Of a DNA stretch of 64,000 nt, positions 32,581-43,973 are shown one piece after another; position 1 is the stretch's first letter; every line of letters starts with the position of its first letter. Position numbers and translations under genes: made by a program. The notes below the pieces were generated by a model that was given only the letters and a program-made list of their open reading frames with translations, made no database searches and was not told where the DNA came from. Origin of the DNA: Microbotryum silenes-acaulis (taxonomy: Eukaryota; Basidiomycota; Microbotryomycetes; Microbotryales; Microbotryaceae); the NCBI GenBank assembly GCA_003665825.1, contig QPFY01000008.1, forward strand, positions 930,001 through 994,000, written 5' to 3'.

Positions 32581-33799
32581 ATGAAGCGACTTATCATACT
32601 CTATGTCGTGTCCTTTGGAGTCGCAGTCACAAGCTTCTCGCTTGCGCTCGCAGGCCTGCTGCAGCCAAAATGGTCAGTCGCAATGTGCAATATGCCTCGC
32701 GTGATGGATCGCATCGACCGTCCTCGAGTGGTAGCCAGCTCGGACGGGCTTTCGCATCGAGTCACCCGGTGTACTGAACAAGCAGCCTGGGCGACCACTG
32801 GAAGCTGTTCCACGTCAAGTTAGATGGAATGTGCGAGGCATCACGACAGCTCACAAACCCGTCTCCTCCATCGGAAGGCTGGTGCGCTGCTGGCTGCCCG
32901 CGATGACATCATCATCAGATCGGAACCGAAGAATCTCGCCCGTAGCTTATCGGGGAACTTCGTCTGCCTCGTCCTATTCCCTGTGTACAGGATCCACTTT
33001 GCTACGCCGCACAATAGTCCTCTCGAGCTGTCGACCAATTATGGACTCTTCCAGCGGTGCGACTCCTCACAGTGGACCGGCGATCGAGTCACGTGTCGAC
33101 GCTTTCCTACGCGCCGTCAAGACTGTCAGGCTCCGGGCCTGAATGCAGTAGACAAGGCGACCTTGCACTCCCTATTTCATGATCCTGCCTCGACCCCCGA
33201 GAGCACAAGTGGGTTATCCATCCGCCCGAGCGCGCTTGAGCTCCAGGCCCTTCTCGGAGCAGTCCCCGCCGACACCAACGATGCATGGGGCTTTTGCGAT
33301 AGCTGGATTAGTGCCGGGTAGGTTGAGTACACTTCCGCCTGAAGAAATCGGCGTCGGCGTGTGATGATGCACTTGAGAAGTGCTGATCCACCTCTGTGCA
33401 ACCTTTGCCGATACGCCTTTGCCATTCGGACCCATCCGACTCGGACACTTTCTCGGACGACACAGGTATTTTCAGCAGCTAAGCCTCGTGCTTGGATTCG
33501 CCGCTGTCATCGCGTGCTTTGCTGCGATCTTGACACCTCTGCACTCACGGCGCAAGCCGTACCGGTTGATCCCCTCACTCCTGTTTGGACACGGGGTCGC
33601 GCTCATCGCCTCGACCTCCCTCGTCGCACACGAGTTCAACACATCCGACCGCTTCATCTATGGCTCGAGGCTAGCACAATCCTTCATCATGAGCACTACG
33701 GCTTGGTCATTGGACGTGGTCGTGGTCGCCGCGCTCGTCTTGGTGATTGGGGTTCTCAAGGTCGGGGATGAGGGAGGCTACGAGCGGATTCAGGATTGA
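32581..33799 (+). CDS. Four-helix membrane protein, claudin/Sur7-like
   Basis: Exons 32581-32672, 32991-33317 and 33466-33799 give 250 residues, all phases matching. TM1 is LIILYVVSFGVAVTSFSLAL near the N-terminus. A loop of about 120 residues with five cysteines follows, then three helices (LVLGFAAVIACFAAIL; LIPSLLFGHGVALIASTSLV; VVVVAALVLVIGVLKV) and a short tail. The first loop has the claudin-superfamily pattern: Trp right after TM1, then YGLFQRC and a second Cys 11 residues later (VTC), as in fungal Sur7/PalI-type proteins. That relationship is inferred from topology and the motif, not from strong sequence identity. Sur7/PalI proteins work at the plasma membrane in eisosomes or pH sensing. 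Confidence 0.72.
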
Positions 33800-34168
33800 G
33801 AGGCCCATGTGATACCCGGTCCGACGTGTCGTGTTGCCTTCATGTGCTCGGTGGATTATGAGATGTGTGCAGTGTATGAAAACCATGTTTTTGTTTCTTG
33901 ATATGCTCATGCTATTTGCTGCAGATGGTGAAGCAAGAGTCTATATCAAAAGTCTCAGTCGTTGGAGGTCGTTGGTCGTGGGGCAACTCTCCCCAGGTGA
34001 CGTAGTCTGCCGGTCCCTCCTCTCTCAGGCTATCCGCACCACCTCACGCGTCGCGAGAGTCGCGACGGTCACGTTCCCCATGAGTCGTATGGATTTTCCT
34101 TTGTTAAACCCGGTCTCGAGCTGGTCTCGAGTCTTGGTACCCTCTCAAGCGTAGTGCCACTGCATTCT
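33800..34168. other. 3' intergenic after the four-helix gene
   Basis: 369 bp before the foldback element; no supported frame. Confidence 0.4.
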
Positions 34169-34320
34169 CATCAGCAACTTTGCCACTCGCGCTTTAGTGC
34201 AATTTAGTGCAATTTAGCGCACTTTAGTGCCAAAAGCGCACTTTTTGTGAAATTTGGCTCGTTTTCTATAATCTCCGGTGCGCTAAATTGCACTAAGCGC
34301 GAGTGGCAAAGTTGCTGATG
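34169..34320. mobile_element. 152-bp foldback MITE, related to the one at 19752
   Basis: Begins CATCAGCAACTTTGCCACTC and ends with the reverse complement; inverted arms extend about 40 bp, with inner repeats of AGTGCAATTT/TAGCGCAC. Termini CATCAGCAA and the nearby CACTCG are shared with the 160-bp element at 19752-19911, so both look like one family with diverged interiors. Direct flanks are CT on both sides rather than TA, so the duplication rule is uncertain. Confidence 0.82.
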
Positions 34321-35862
34321 CTCGCGCGCTACCGCTGAGCCCACCTCGATCAACTCCCAGCCGCGTCATCAGATCCTTTGATACGCTCTTCGTCGAGATC
34401 AGCGATTCATGAGCAGGCTAGTATTCCACCATTAGGTACAAATCTTGGGGGTCACGTCTGCCACATGTGAGTTGTCCTGCTACGTACGGATCCGGCCATC
34501 GACGCCACTAGGGCAGAGTCCTCTTGCCAACCTTCTGTTGCATTCCCCCTCAGTCTCATTTTGGACCACGATCTTGAGGTTCTTCTATCTAAAATTTTGG
34601 AGGATCTTGTTGGCGGAGATTTGAGTGGCCAAGGCCTCGTGCAAACCCTTAGCTAGATTCGTACCACATGGACTCGTCCTCCGGCGAAAGCTCAGTGGGA
34701 GTAACAAGTCGCTAATCGCAAGCTCTGACATAGTACCCGTAGCCGTGACATTACAGGGCATAGACGGCTGCGACTAGGGTTCTTTTCTTCAAGATCGTCG
34801 TCGAGCTGCCCCTTGTCCAGGTCCTCAATCTAGTACGTTCGTCGTTTTTGACGTCGCATCGAGACTCGTGTTCCAGCCATGGTGCCGGCTTTTACATGGT
34901 CGTGGTCTACCCCTGGGTCGCAGGGCTTTCAATTGGAGCCCTGGCCATCGAACACTGTTCTTCGGTCGACTTCGGGGTCAACTTCCCCGCTCGCGCCGGG
35001 CTGTATCTCGTCAGTGGCGTCATTGCTCGTGAGCCTTCTCGGCGCTTCTCGGGTCCAAAGTTGAGGACTTCAAGCTGAAGGAGGTGCGACCCACGCCGAC
35101 AGTCTTGGGTCACCAAACTGTTGACGCGGACCTCTTCTACCCCATCACTGCGTTGGTCTATGCTATCGCTGCAGCGTAGTGTCACTGGAGACCCCGGTGT
35201 ACATCCTGCCCATGTACGCCGAATCGGCGAGTGTTTGCCTCACACGAGCGCAGCAACGCTAAACATGAGGTTTATGGCATCTTTCACCTGCAGCAAGAGG
35301 CAAAACTTCGACGGCGGAAAAAATCAAGCTGTTCAGCAACCCCGAGTTCATCGCGTTTGATGCATGCTGGGGGGGCGTAGGTCGTAAACTTGCTTGACCA
35401 ATTCAACTTTATCAGAGGTCACAGGTTGCGCATCCTCAAAATTCGCTATGCTGCACACAGTGGACAATTAAATGACTCGAGTAATCAGATCGATCCGGGC
35501 GATTAGGTGAATTCGGGTTCCAGCAGCGCCGGCGTGCCGTCTTGTGTAAAGTAAGGAGAAGATAGGAGTATCTGAAGAAGACCAAGCCCTCCCAGCGACC
35601 GAAGCCTCGCCACTAGATAGATTGGCCCCTGGCATTTCACTCCCTCCCTCGACAAAATGTAGACCGATGTCGTCCATATCATAGCCAATGCGTAAACCTC
35701 ACTTTCGGAAAAAATCACGCAGAGCCTTTGTGCCGACGGGTCTCGATTAGCTTTGGTGAGCTTTTCAGCATGTATGGTATGCTTTCAGCACGATGCGGGG
35801 TGGAATTACGCCAAGGGTACCATAAGTGTGATCAACAAATAAGCGAAACCCAGGATCCGACA
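34321..35862. other. Gene-poor 1.5 kb, possible gene remnants
   Basis: No gene called. A plus-strand stretch at 34860-35180 has protein-like pieces (VVVYPWVAGLSIGALAIEH; PTVLGHQTVDADLFYP) in different frames without workable splice sites, so it may be a decayed gene. The rest shows nothing. Confidence 0.35.
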
Positions 35863-37014
35863 TTACGTAGAGCTCTGCGGCACTGTGGTGGTGTTGTCTC
35901 CAGCAGCCGCACTGTGGGGAAGGAAGGACAAGGAATGCTCAGTCGCGCAGGACTGTGACGCTCCGCGTTTAGATGCATGCGACTGCGAACGCGTACAAGT
36001 GACGTACGTGGGCACGATTTGACCGCCGGTCGTTGTCAGAGCAGGCCCGGTGGTAGTGATTGCCGCCGCCGGAGTCGTAGTTGCGGCCGGAGTCGTGGTT
36101 GCGACTGTCGCTGGGGTCGTTGTTATAGGAATCGTTGTCGAGGTTGTTGTGCTTGTCACCAAGGGTGTGGTAGTCGGAGCGGCGGCCGAGCTGGGAGTAG
36201 TGGTGGAAGGGGCTGCAGGAGTGGTGGTCGCTGTGGCCGAAGGGGGGGATGATGAGATGATGATTGCAGAAGAGGTAGCAGAAGGAGGGAGAGGAGACGA
36301 ACTGCTGGTGGTTGTGGGGACGATTGACCGCGTGGTTGTTGAAGAAGCAGCTGCAGTGGTGGCTGCAGGGGTCATCGAGGACGTCGCGGGCGTAGTCGCC
36401 GCCGATGCCGTGACGGTGCCAACGCTCAAACTGGTCTGTGTGACTGCGATGACAGTCGTCTGTGCCGCACTCCTTGAAGCAGCCTCATCGGCACTACTCT
36501 TGCTCGATGCACTTGCGATCGAGCTTAATCTAGCTTCGTCGCTCTGCGTCGCCGACGAGTTTTTTTTTAGTCCAACCCCAAGTCCAACGCCCAATGCGAC
36601 CCCCAACCCGACGAGAGCAAGCAGGACGAGGCCAATGATGGTCCGTTTCCGTTGCAGGAAAGGCTTGTTCTCGTCGTATCCTCCCTCCCATGCCGCCTCG
36701 TCGAGATGCGAGCCAGGTGATCGCTCGCCGCCGTGAGGCGACCAGTAGGTGCCCGAGGTAGCGGCGGCACCGACTGCGGCACCGGACGCCGTACTCAACG
36801 GCCGTTGGTAGTGGTTCGCTTCAGACATGTCGGTAGGGTGCGTCTCGTAAGTGTTGTGGGCATGTTCCGGGTAGTTGTCGGTATGGGAGAGCGGGACCGA
36901 GTTGTATGCTTGCTGCGGCTCGTAAGGGTCGTAGAATTGCTGTTGAGGTTGCGAATGGACAGGGCTCACGTTGCCATAAGCGTCCGGATATTGGTAATGG
37001 CCGGATTGAGACAT
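35863..37014 (-). CDS. Single-pass membrane protein with Ser/Thr-rich mucin-like domain
   Basis: 383 residues in one frame from ATG 37014. The cytosolic-type N-terminus (about 125 residues) is Gln/Tyr/Pro/His-rich. One strong helix follows (TIIGLVLLALVGLGVALGVG) preceded by KRKR-like basics, then a 200-residue Ser/Thr/Ala/Pro tract (repeated TTTPA, SSTTT) that would be heavily O-mannosylated. With no signal peptide and positive charge before the helix, the Ser/Thr domain should lie outside (type II or N-in orientation). This architecture is common in fungal cell-wall stress sensors and basidiomycete unknowns. The last 45 residues change character after a GTACGT (about 36010), so the true 3' end may be spliced. 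Confidence 0.7.
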   Translation of the reverse strand: MSQSGHYQYPDAYGNVSPVHSQPQQQFYDPYEPQQAYNSVPLSHTDNYPEHAHNTYETHPTDMSEANHYQRPLSTASGAAVGAAATSGTYWSPHGGERSPGSHLDEAAWEGGYDENKPFLQRKRTIIGLVLLALVGLGVALGVGLGVGLKKNSSATQSDEARLSSIASASSKSSADEAASRSAAQTTVIAVTQTSLSVGTVTASAATTPATSSMTPAATTAAASSTTTRSIVPTTTSSSSPLPPSATSSAIIISSSPPSATATTTPAAPSTTTPSSAAAPTTTPLVTSTTTSTTIPITTTPATVATTTPAATTTPAAAITTTGPALTTTGGQIVPTYVTCTRSQSHASKRGASQSCATEHSLSFLPHSAAAGDNTTTVPQSST

Positions 37015-37809
37015 CGCGAAATGAGTGCAGCAGAGTGTCCTAGGGGGTGTCCTATGTCCGTGCTCGTCTCAAAGTGGAGGCGGCTGTGCTGTGCACTGAG
37101 CGCTCCGCAATCTGAACGCCTGAGCCGCCGGCCGAAGCTCGAAGGGTCACCGGAGCGGTTGGTCGGACTCCGAAGTAGTACGCGATGGGGCGAGGGCTCG
37201 ATGAACGGCCTCGGTAGCCGGAGTTGCCGTCTGTGGATCAAGGAAGACAACAAGGGATGTGTGCTAGAGGTTTGAGCGCCAAACGTCGAGTTGTACGGTC
37301 AGAAGGGCAGGGCAGTAATTGGGCAGCAGCAGTCGGCGCTGCGATGCCTCTGCGTCCGCCAGAGCTTGCCAGAGTCTGCCAGAGTCTGCCAGAGTCTGCC
37401 AAAGTGCGCACTTCTGCACTCCGCCAGGTCCGCGAGCGCTAGACTCTGAAGTCTGCCGGATCTGCCAGGTAACAGCCAATTTGACCGTTGCGGCAGGCGA
37501 TCGCCACCTGATGGAGCTGCAGCTGCGGCAGAAGACTGCCTGGCTCGGTAATTGGAGTCTGTGGATCATATCGGAAGCTTCATAATTTGTCCCAGCACAG
37601 AAATCATTGAGACTCTTACACAAAGATGAAAAATGGGAAAACATACGTAGGCGCCGCGGCTGATAGTGCACATACTCACCCTCTACTCGCAGCTCCGGTT
37701 TCAGCGACTCGATCTCGGCGACTTCAGTGGCTTCAGCGATTCAGCTCTCAGTTCGCGCTCCGGATCCGTCCTCGCTCGCGACTTGCTCGCCCTGACCTCG
37801 GCGGATTCA
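37015..37809. other. Intergenic with 10-bp tandem repeat
   Basis: About 0.8 kb of divergent promoter space. Four tandem 10-bp units of AGAGTCTGCC (the first with one change) lie at 37361-37400. The downstream gene's frame is open from 37666, so its start could be upstream of the one chosen. Confidence 0.5.
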
Positions 37810-39777
37810 ATGTCACCCGGAATGGCGACTGTAGCACCAAATGCTTCTCTGTTGCGCTTCTCACTCGTGCCGCCGCTATCGACGTCGACCTCTCCGACGG
37901 CATGTCTCGTCGCTCGTCTAGATCTACGTCAACGGTCTACGATCGTAGAATCCGGGCTTGACCGTCTTCGGAGCACGGCGAGCTCAGCGTCTACTTCAGC
38001 AATCTTGGTGGAAGACCTGCGTTTCGCGAGCGAGCTGGGCTCGGTGGAGGTCTATAGAATTCTGGACCCTGGAAACAAGTCAGTCCTCGAGCTCCATCTG
38101 CACCAGCAAAGTGTCGCCGTCGATGATCTGTGGACTATGCCAAGCACTGCAGCGCTGACGAGTGGGCTTTGTGCGTCGATCGATCTTGCTCCCCATTCCA
38201 GAGAACCCTTTGTTTCCCTTTCGCGAATCTTTCTGGCGTGCCAGATATCTCCCATTGAGGGACTCATGCGATTCAAGCTTGTCCGGCCGACTGATTACGA
38301 TTCCAGCTTGGGTGGGATAGCGCCGTGTAAGTACCCGAACTGTACTCGAAAGGGACTGATAATTGACGCGACGCCATTCCGGGCCGCTAGTTCGAGACAT
38401 TTGGGTCCCTTTGAAACTCGCTGCGTCAATCGCGAACGAGCTGCATGTGGCCGACGAACTTTCGGCGTTGCTTGAATGGAGCACTAGAAAGGCCTTCACT
38501 GTCGAGGACAAGGAGGAGGGCGGAATCGTGCACAAGTGAGTGTTGAAAATCTCATGCTTAATTTTCACTTACCCCGGTGATTTTTGAATTTGGTGCCGGC
38601 CTCAGTTGGAAGATTCCGAGTGATCGCATTGATCCTGCTCACTACAGTACATCCACGATGCTCAGGTGAGTGAACCACTCATGGTGCCGCGGGGTATTTG
38701 ACCTAACCTGCTCCATTCGTCTTCCCCTGACACGTGTCGGTGTTTTGATGCAGCACTCGTTTCCCACGTGTTCACCTCCTTCCCTCGGGTAATCAAGTTC
38801 GAACATTGATGCCTTCTTCGCTTCCTTACAAAGCCCCGCCGGGATCCTTCCCCTCGTCCTTCGACGAGCTCTGGTCCCATAACGTCACTTGGTCAATCCA
38901 GCTGTACGAAGAATACCTCGAAGTCTTCGAAATTGAGCACGATGACTCTGTACTTGGATCCGTCTCTTCCGGCAGTTCAACAGCGAAGAAGGCCGTCGAC
39001 CGCGGTCCTCCTGATCTGACTCCGTCGTTTGTCTTCAGTTCACTCTTCACGCTGTTATCTCTGATGGACGAGCTGCCGACGGCAACGCGGAATGTGCGGC
39101 AACGGATAGGGAATTCATATGAACTTCCAAACGGGTTCAAGTTGAGCAAGGGCGACCTACTCGGAGCCACAGGATCGAGTGCCGCATCAACAAACTTGAG
39201 ATCAAAACTTGCGTTGGTTGATGCGATTTCAAGGTTGGTCGCGAGGGAATGGAGACTGAGTTTCTGCAAACGAGCTGCAGCCAAGAGGAATCACCGAAGT
39301 CAGAAACTAGGTGATGGCTCTGATAGTGACGATGGTGTTTCAGAGGATCGGGATTGGGTGGCTATGCGACACAAGGTGGACAAGATCGAAAGAGAACTGG
39401 CTGCGCTGTCAGACCGGGCGATAGGTGTCGTATCACCGCTGCGGCGGGGTGATGTCGACATAACAGCCCTTCAGGAAGGATTTCACGCTCTATCGTCACA
39501 GGTTTCGCAGCTCGAGCATGGCCTACGCATTCTGACTAGTCTGACGTCGTCTCCGAGTTCTGCATCGGCCCCTTCAGTTCCAGCGCCGCTACCGGCGCTT
39601 GAGGGGGAGGGACATGAGGCGAGTCGGACGAAGAACTCGTCCCAAAATCCCAAATCTGGTGTTGCTCCTTTGCGGCACCAAAGCAGCGAAGGTTCGGTGG
39701 GGCACGTGGTGCCGTGGCTCGTTCTCGGCGCCGTCGGAGCGTGGACTGCGTACTCCTATCTAGCAGCGGCGCTCTGA
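37810..39777 (+). CDS. Tail-anchored protein with APSES/KilA-N-like segment (Bqt4-like)
   Basis: Exons 37810-38326, 38391-38535, 38606-38665 and 38754-39777 (581 residues, phases consistent). After a polar N-terminus, exons 1-2 read RDIWVPLKLAASIANELHV followed by LSALLEW, resembling the GtWvPle.A..lA...gv...l.pl end of APSES/KilA-N domains. The next exons carry WKIPSDRIDPAHYST and STRFPRVHLLPSGNQ. A long central region is helical or acidic with a predicted coiled coil (HKVDKIERELAALSDRA; FHALSSQVSQLEHGL). The protein ends in one hydrophobic helix (VPWLVLGAVGAWTAYSYLAA), a C-terminal anchor. APSES-like fold plus tail anchor is the layout of Bqt4, the inner-nuclear-membrane telomere tether of fission yeast; this assignment is inference from layout. 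The 4-exon model itself is firm. Confidence 0.7.
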
Positions 39778-40075
39778 GCGAAGCTCCTACGCGGAGGCCC
39801 GTCCGCCATTTTGAGATGCCCACCTACAGGGGAAACAGAACCGTTCTAGCAATCAACACACATAGCTGCTTTGCTCCATGATAGTTGAAACGACGATCTT
39901 CGCGGCCACCGTTCGGGGTACTGCTCACTGTTCAGCCCAACCGCGTCTGCGCTTATGACGTAATTGACCGACCAATAAATTCGCGAGACGGAACGCCGCT
40001 AGCCTGCCGTCTGACTTTGCTTCGCTTGTCATCTTTGCAGCTCCCATCGCAACACTCACGACCCCACTAGCCACC

Positions 40076-42115
40076 ATGTTTGCCCGCCAAGCCTTGCGCA
40101 CCGCTGTTCGAGCCCGAGCCCCGTATCGATTTGCCCCTTTGGTTGTTCCCTCGGCGTCGTTCTCGAGCGCTGCTTCGCTGTCCAAGTCGTCCGTCACTCG
40201 CCGCGGAGCCAAACGTGGCATCTCGTCCACACCTGCGCTCGAAGGCGCACAAGAGCCAACTCAGTCAGTACTGACTCCAACCACAGCCAGAACGTTTGAA
40301 ACATACCCTCCGAGGTCCTCCTCCGCTGATCTAGTACTGAAATCGTTATCCTCCGGAAAATTCCATGCAGCGCTGCCGTCGACCCCGAGAGTCAGTCCTT
40401 CACCACTACTCGAGCTCGAGCTTGACGTCAGGCTCATCGTCGATGCGGGGTTTTCGGCCTGCTGTACTAATGAACCATCTCCCCTCTATCCGATCTTACT
40501 CGATTTGATCATCGCTTCCTGGCCACTCCTTCTGTAGTTGTGCACGAGTACCCGGAGGAGCACGAGTTCGTCGAGGGCGATCTCGGCCATTCCACCGACG
40601 GGCCCGAAGTCGATGTCGGCAAGCACAACCAACGAACTCTCGCGTCCTTCTCCATGACCAACAAGGTCAGCTATTCCCCACGTCTCTCATTGCTTTTACC
40701 GGTTGCAGAAGTCCTAGCTTGGTTCAACGACATCGCTCTCTTGGGCGCCTCTCATGGCCTGCCCGAGCGCGGGCAGCCGGCCCGGCCGATGATCACCACA
40801 AGAAGAAACGCAGGGCTGACCCATGCCGTGCCCTCGTTTGAGCTCACAGGTTTGCGTCATCACAGGAGCTGCTCGCGGTGTACGTACATCATGAACCGTG
40901 CAGTGGTAGAAGTAGAGCTCCTAGACGTACGTAGACCTCAACTAACACTCGGCGAGTCCCACCTCCGGTCTCTCCAGCTTGGCAACTTGTTTGCCCGAAC
41001 ATTCGCCGAATCAGGCTCCAACGCCATCGTCATCCTTGATCTGGACCAGGGTCTCGCCGAAACTGCCGCAAAGGACCTCGTCGACTGGTTCGAGGAACAC
41101 GGTCAAGCCGAAAAAGGCGAGATCTCTGCCATTGGTCTTGGATGCGACGTTGCCGACGAGAAGAACGTGCAGGATTGCTTCGCCAAGGTCGTCGAAAAGT
41201 ATGGCAGGATTGATGTCTTGGTCACAGCTGCCGGTATCGTCGGTTAGTTTGAAGCAACCTCTTGTCGCCCGGATTGACGATCTGATCTGATCTAATCGTC
41301 CGAACGATTGCGCCCCGGTTCTCAGAAAATTTCCCCGCTCAAGATTACCCTACCGAGAAGTTCCGCAAGTTGATGGCCATCAACGTCGATGGGCAAGCAA
41401 CTCTTTTGCTCTTGGTATCAGGCAATCTTGCGACTAATGCGTGTCTCTGGTGACTTGTGCAGATCCTTCTTCTGTGCTCGTGAGGCAGCCAAGGACATGA
41501 TGAGGCGAGACGGTGAGTGCCCAATCGCTGCCGGAAGCGCGCTTCTCCCGCTGATCGGCAAGTCCATCGTTATCCCATCAGCCCCCGGATCAATCGTTAT
41601 GATAGGTTCCATGTCCGGCGCTTGTGTGAACGTTCCCCAACCTCAGGCGCCTTACAACGCGTCCAAGGCGGCGGTGCGACACATGGCGTCTTCCCTCGCT
41701 GTCGAATGGGCAACACGAAACATTCGCGTTAACGTCATCTCCCCCGGGTACATGGCGACAGCTTTAACGAGGGTCATCCTCGATCGAGACCCCGTTTTGA
41801 AGGAAACGTGGGAGAACCTGACCCCGATGGGCAGAATCGGTGAACCAGAGGACCTCAAGGGTGAGCATTGCTGACGAGCACTATCTGGGAGCGAGCATGG
41901 CCGTCGTCACATCGATTGACTAGTCCGTTCCGTTCTTGTACAGGTGCCGTCATCTATCTCGCATCGGATGCTTCGGGCTTTACAACGGGCACGGACCTCC
42001 GCGTCGATGGTGGTTACACTCTTGTGCGTCATAGGCCACCCAAAGAACCCTTCGTTATCACTCTACCTCATCATTGACACTTCTCCCGATCTTTACCCTC
42101 ATGCAACAGACCTAA
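40076..42115 (+). CDS. Mitochondrial SDR, D-arabinitol dehydrogenase-like
   Basis: Classical short-chain dehydrogenase/reductase. Exons: first from ATG 40076 to a donor I could not fix (between about 40265 and 40470), then 40538-40665, 40850-40879, 40978-41242, 41326-41392, 41463-41512, 41582-41860, 41944-42023 and perhaps 42110-42115. The N-terminus ([20 protein letters not shown]) is a likely mitochondrial presequence. The cofactor site is [21 protein letters not shown]. Asp after the second strand (VILDLDQ) favours NAD. The active site is IGSMSG (Ser) and YNASKAA (Tyr-x3-Lys). The ending VDGGYTL is typical of arabinitol/xylulose-type SDRs. Intron 41393-41462 has a GC donor (GG|GCAAGC). If the last intron is not spliced, the protein ends at 42077 instead. 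Substrate assignment is tentative. Confidence 0.78.
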
Positions 42116-42409
42116 ACGTCACCCCGATTGCTTCGTCCGCCTCGAATCCTAACCTCAAGAGTACCTCGAGGTCACCAACATTTGCGTTTCCCTTACCCAA
42201 TTGAGAGATCGCGATTATCCGATCAGACTTGAATCGAAACCAAGCATACAAACCTTTGCAGAATATGAAGTCTTAAGATACAGATTTACTGCCGTGCGCG
42301 GTTACCGAGAGCCCCGGCCGGTATTTGGGGAAACTCCAGTGACGGTCATGATGTCGCTCCGACTTGGGCATTGCAGGATCAGCCTACCCGTCTACTATAA
42401 TCGACGATC

Positions 42410-43973
42410 TCAACCCGAACCTTGCACGAAAACCTCCTTCCAGACCTGTCGCAGATCTGAAAACAGAGAACGGGGGGCAAAGGGTTTCAGCATTGGTTAC
42501 TCTTTACCAGGCCAAAAAAATGTTCATCGGAACTGCAGGGCTTTTGCTCACCTGTAAACCTTCCAACCACCCTAACGCTCTGTTGGAAGTCAGACCCCGT
42601 ACCTGTCGGCGTCGTTGATGTTGCTTGCTCATCGATCCCGCCTAATTTCGGCCTCTGATCACCATGTTCATCGAACAACACACACTTGCCCCACCCCAGC
42701 GCATGAGCACCTTTGATATTCAGCGCCGAGTCATCGACGAAGTAGCATTGGTCCGGCGTCGCGTTCGCGGCGGCCAGAGCTTCTCTATAGTAAGCTGTTT
42801 GAGCCAGAGGTCACCAAATGAAAGCGTCAGTCATGGGACGGTCCCGACTTGAGGTACGACGTGGGAGAAGACTCAACCTGGTTCGGGTTTACAGGAGAAG
42901 GTGCCGGCAGTGGCGGTGTAGTCGCACGAGACGACGCCTTCGAAATATTCGGCAAGGCCGAGCAGGCGCAAAACCCTTGTGGCGTGCTGAGGAGGGCGGC
43001 GTGGAGAGGAGTTCAGTATGACCGGGTGATATCAGTGATGAAAGAAGAACTGTTTGCTTACGTTGACATAGGCTGATCAGAGAAAGGTTATGCGATGCAA
43101 ACGACACGTGCGATCAGCTCTCGAGGCCACCGAACTGCTCAGCAACTGCAGCAGAAGCGGACTGACCGTTTGTGAGGGCCCACACCCTGAATCTGGACCG
43201 ATCGATATCGCGCAACAGATGCTGCCGTTCTGGATCCGGTTTAAGAACGTTTTCCAATGGCAGCGCGGCGTCGCATTGCGCATCGTAATCGAGCGCTGAG
43301 CGGGTGAAGAGCAGAACAGATCAGAATCTTCGCAAGACGAGCTACAAAGGTGTGTACGCACGATCAACTTTGTGGTGCCGGACCAATCCTCTTATAGCGA
43401 GTCCATACTCGGTGTAGTATCGCTGTGAGCGTGGAATCGGGAAGCTGGTGACTAGTCAGCGTACGACCGAGGGGCTCGAGTGGGAAGTGGGGGTCGGCCG
43501 AGTGACGCACGTGTCGGAGTATCCTCGACTCGTCCGAGGGAATGCCGATCTTCTCAAAGTAGTCTGTGGCAGCCGGTCAAGCTCGAGCGGATCAGTACAG
43601 GAGTTGAGGATAGTTGAGCTCGACCTCAGGGCTGAGACTGACTCTCGATCTTCTCCTTCATCAGATCGTCGACGCCGGCATCCTTGGAGTCTGCACCGTC
43701 GACGGTGAGGGCAAGTCAGTCAGTCCCGAGTCCCGACTGGCACATCTGCGGCGTGTGAGTAGACTTACAGAGACAGTTATCGATGTCGAACCATATGATG
43801 GGTCTTGGATCGCGGTTGCTGGGGTCGCTGGGGTTGCTGAGGTTGTTTGGTGAGTCACCGACTGGACTCGGGTGTAGACGTGGCCGCGGTGATCCGTCGG
43901 GGTCGGTGACTAGTACTGTGCAAGCGCGTAGCGTGGGTGAAGATGAGCTCGAGGTCAGAATACGTAGAGCCAT
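42410..43973 (-). CDS. SDT1: Pyrimidine 5'-nucleotidase, HAD family (Sdt1/Phm8-like)
   Basis: HAD phosphatase expected to dephosphorylate pyrimidine nucleoside monophosphates. Nine exons on the minus strand: 43973-43769, 43690-43643, 43563-43511, 43422-43362, 43295-43167, 43072-43062 (11 nt), 42986-42878, 42794-42552 and 42456-42410, giving 301 residues with every phase matching. HAD motif I is WFDIDNCLY (Asp63 and Asp65). The cap region includes DYFEK-like NYFEKIGIP and YYTEYGLAIRGLVRHHK, motif II is in VWALTN, motif III Lys in TFSCKPEP, and motif IV is CYFVDDSALNIKGA. The C-terminus (DLRQVWKEVF) is conserved in the fungal family. The first 58 residues are a Ser/Pro-rich extension absent from yeast Sdt1, so the start may be later or another exon may exist. 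Divergent from PRMT3 over 283 bp. Confidence 0.9.

Noticed and set aside
34848..35185. Possible membrane-protein gene
   Set aside because: Protein-like pieces lie in incompatible frames with no splice sites to join them; listed only as possible remnants.
36050..36736. 228-codon plus-strand Val/Ala-rich frame
   Set aside because: Antisense of the Ser/Thr-rich repeat of the mucin-like protein, which has an ATG, a membrane helix and sensible topology.
37361..37400. CRISPR-like array
   Set aside because: Direct 10-bp tandem repeats with no spacers, in a eukaryotic genome.
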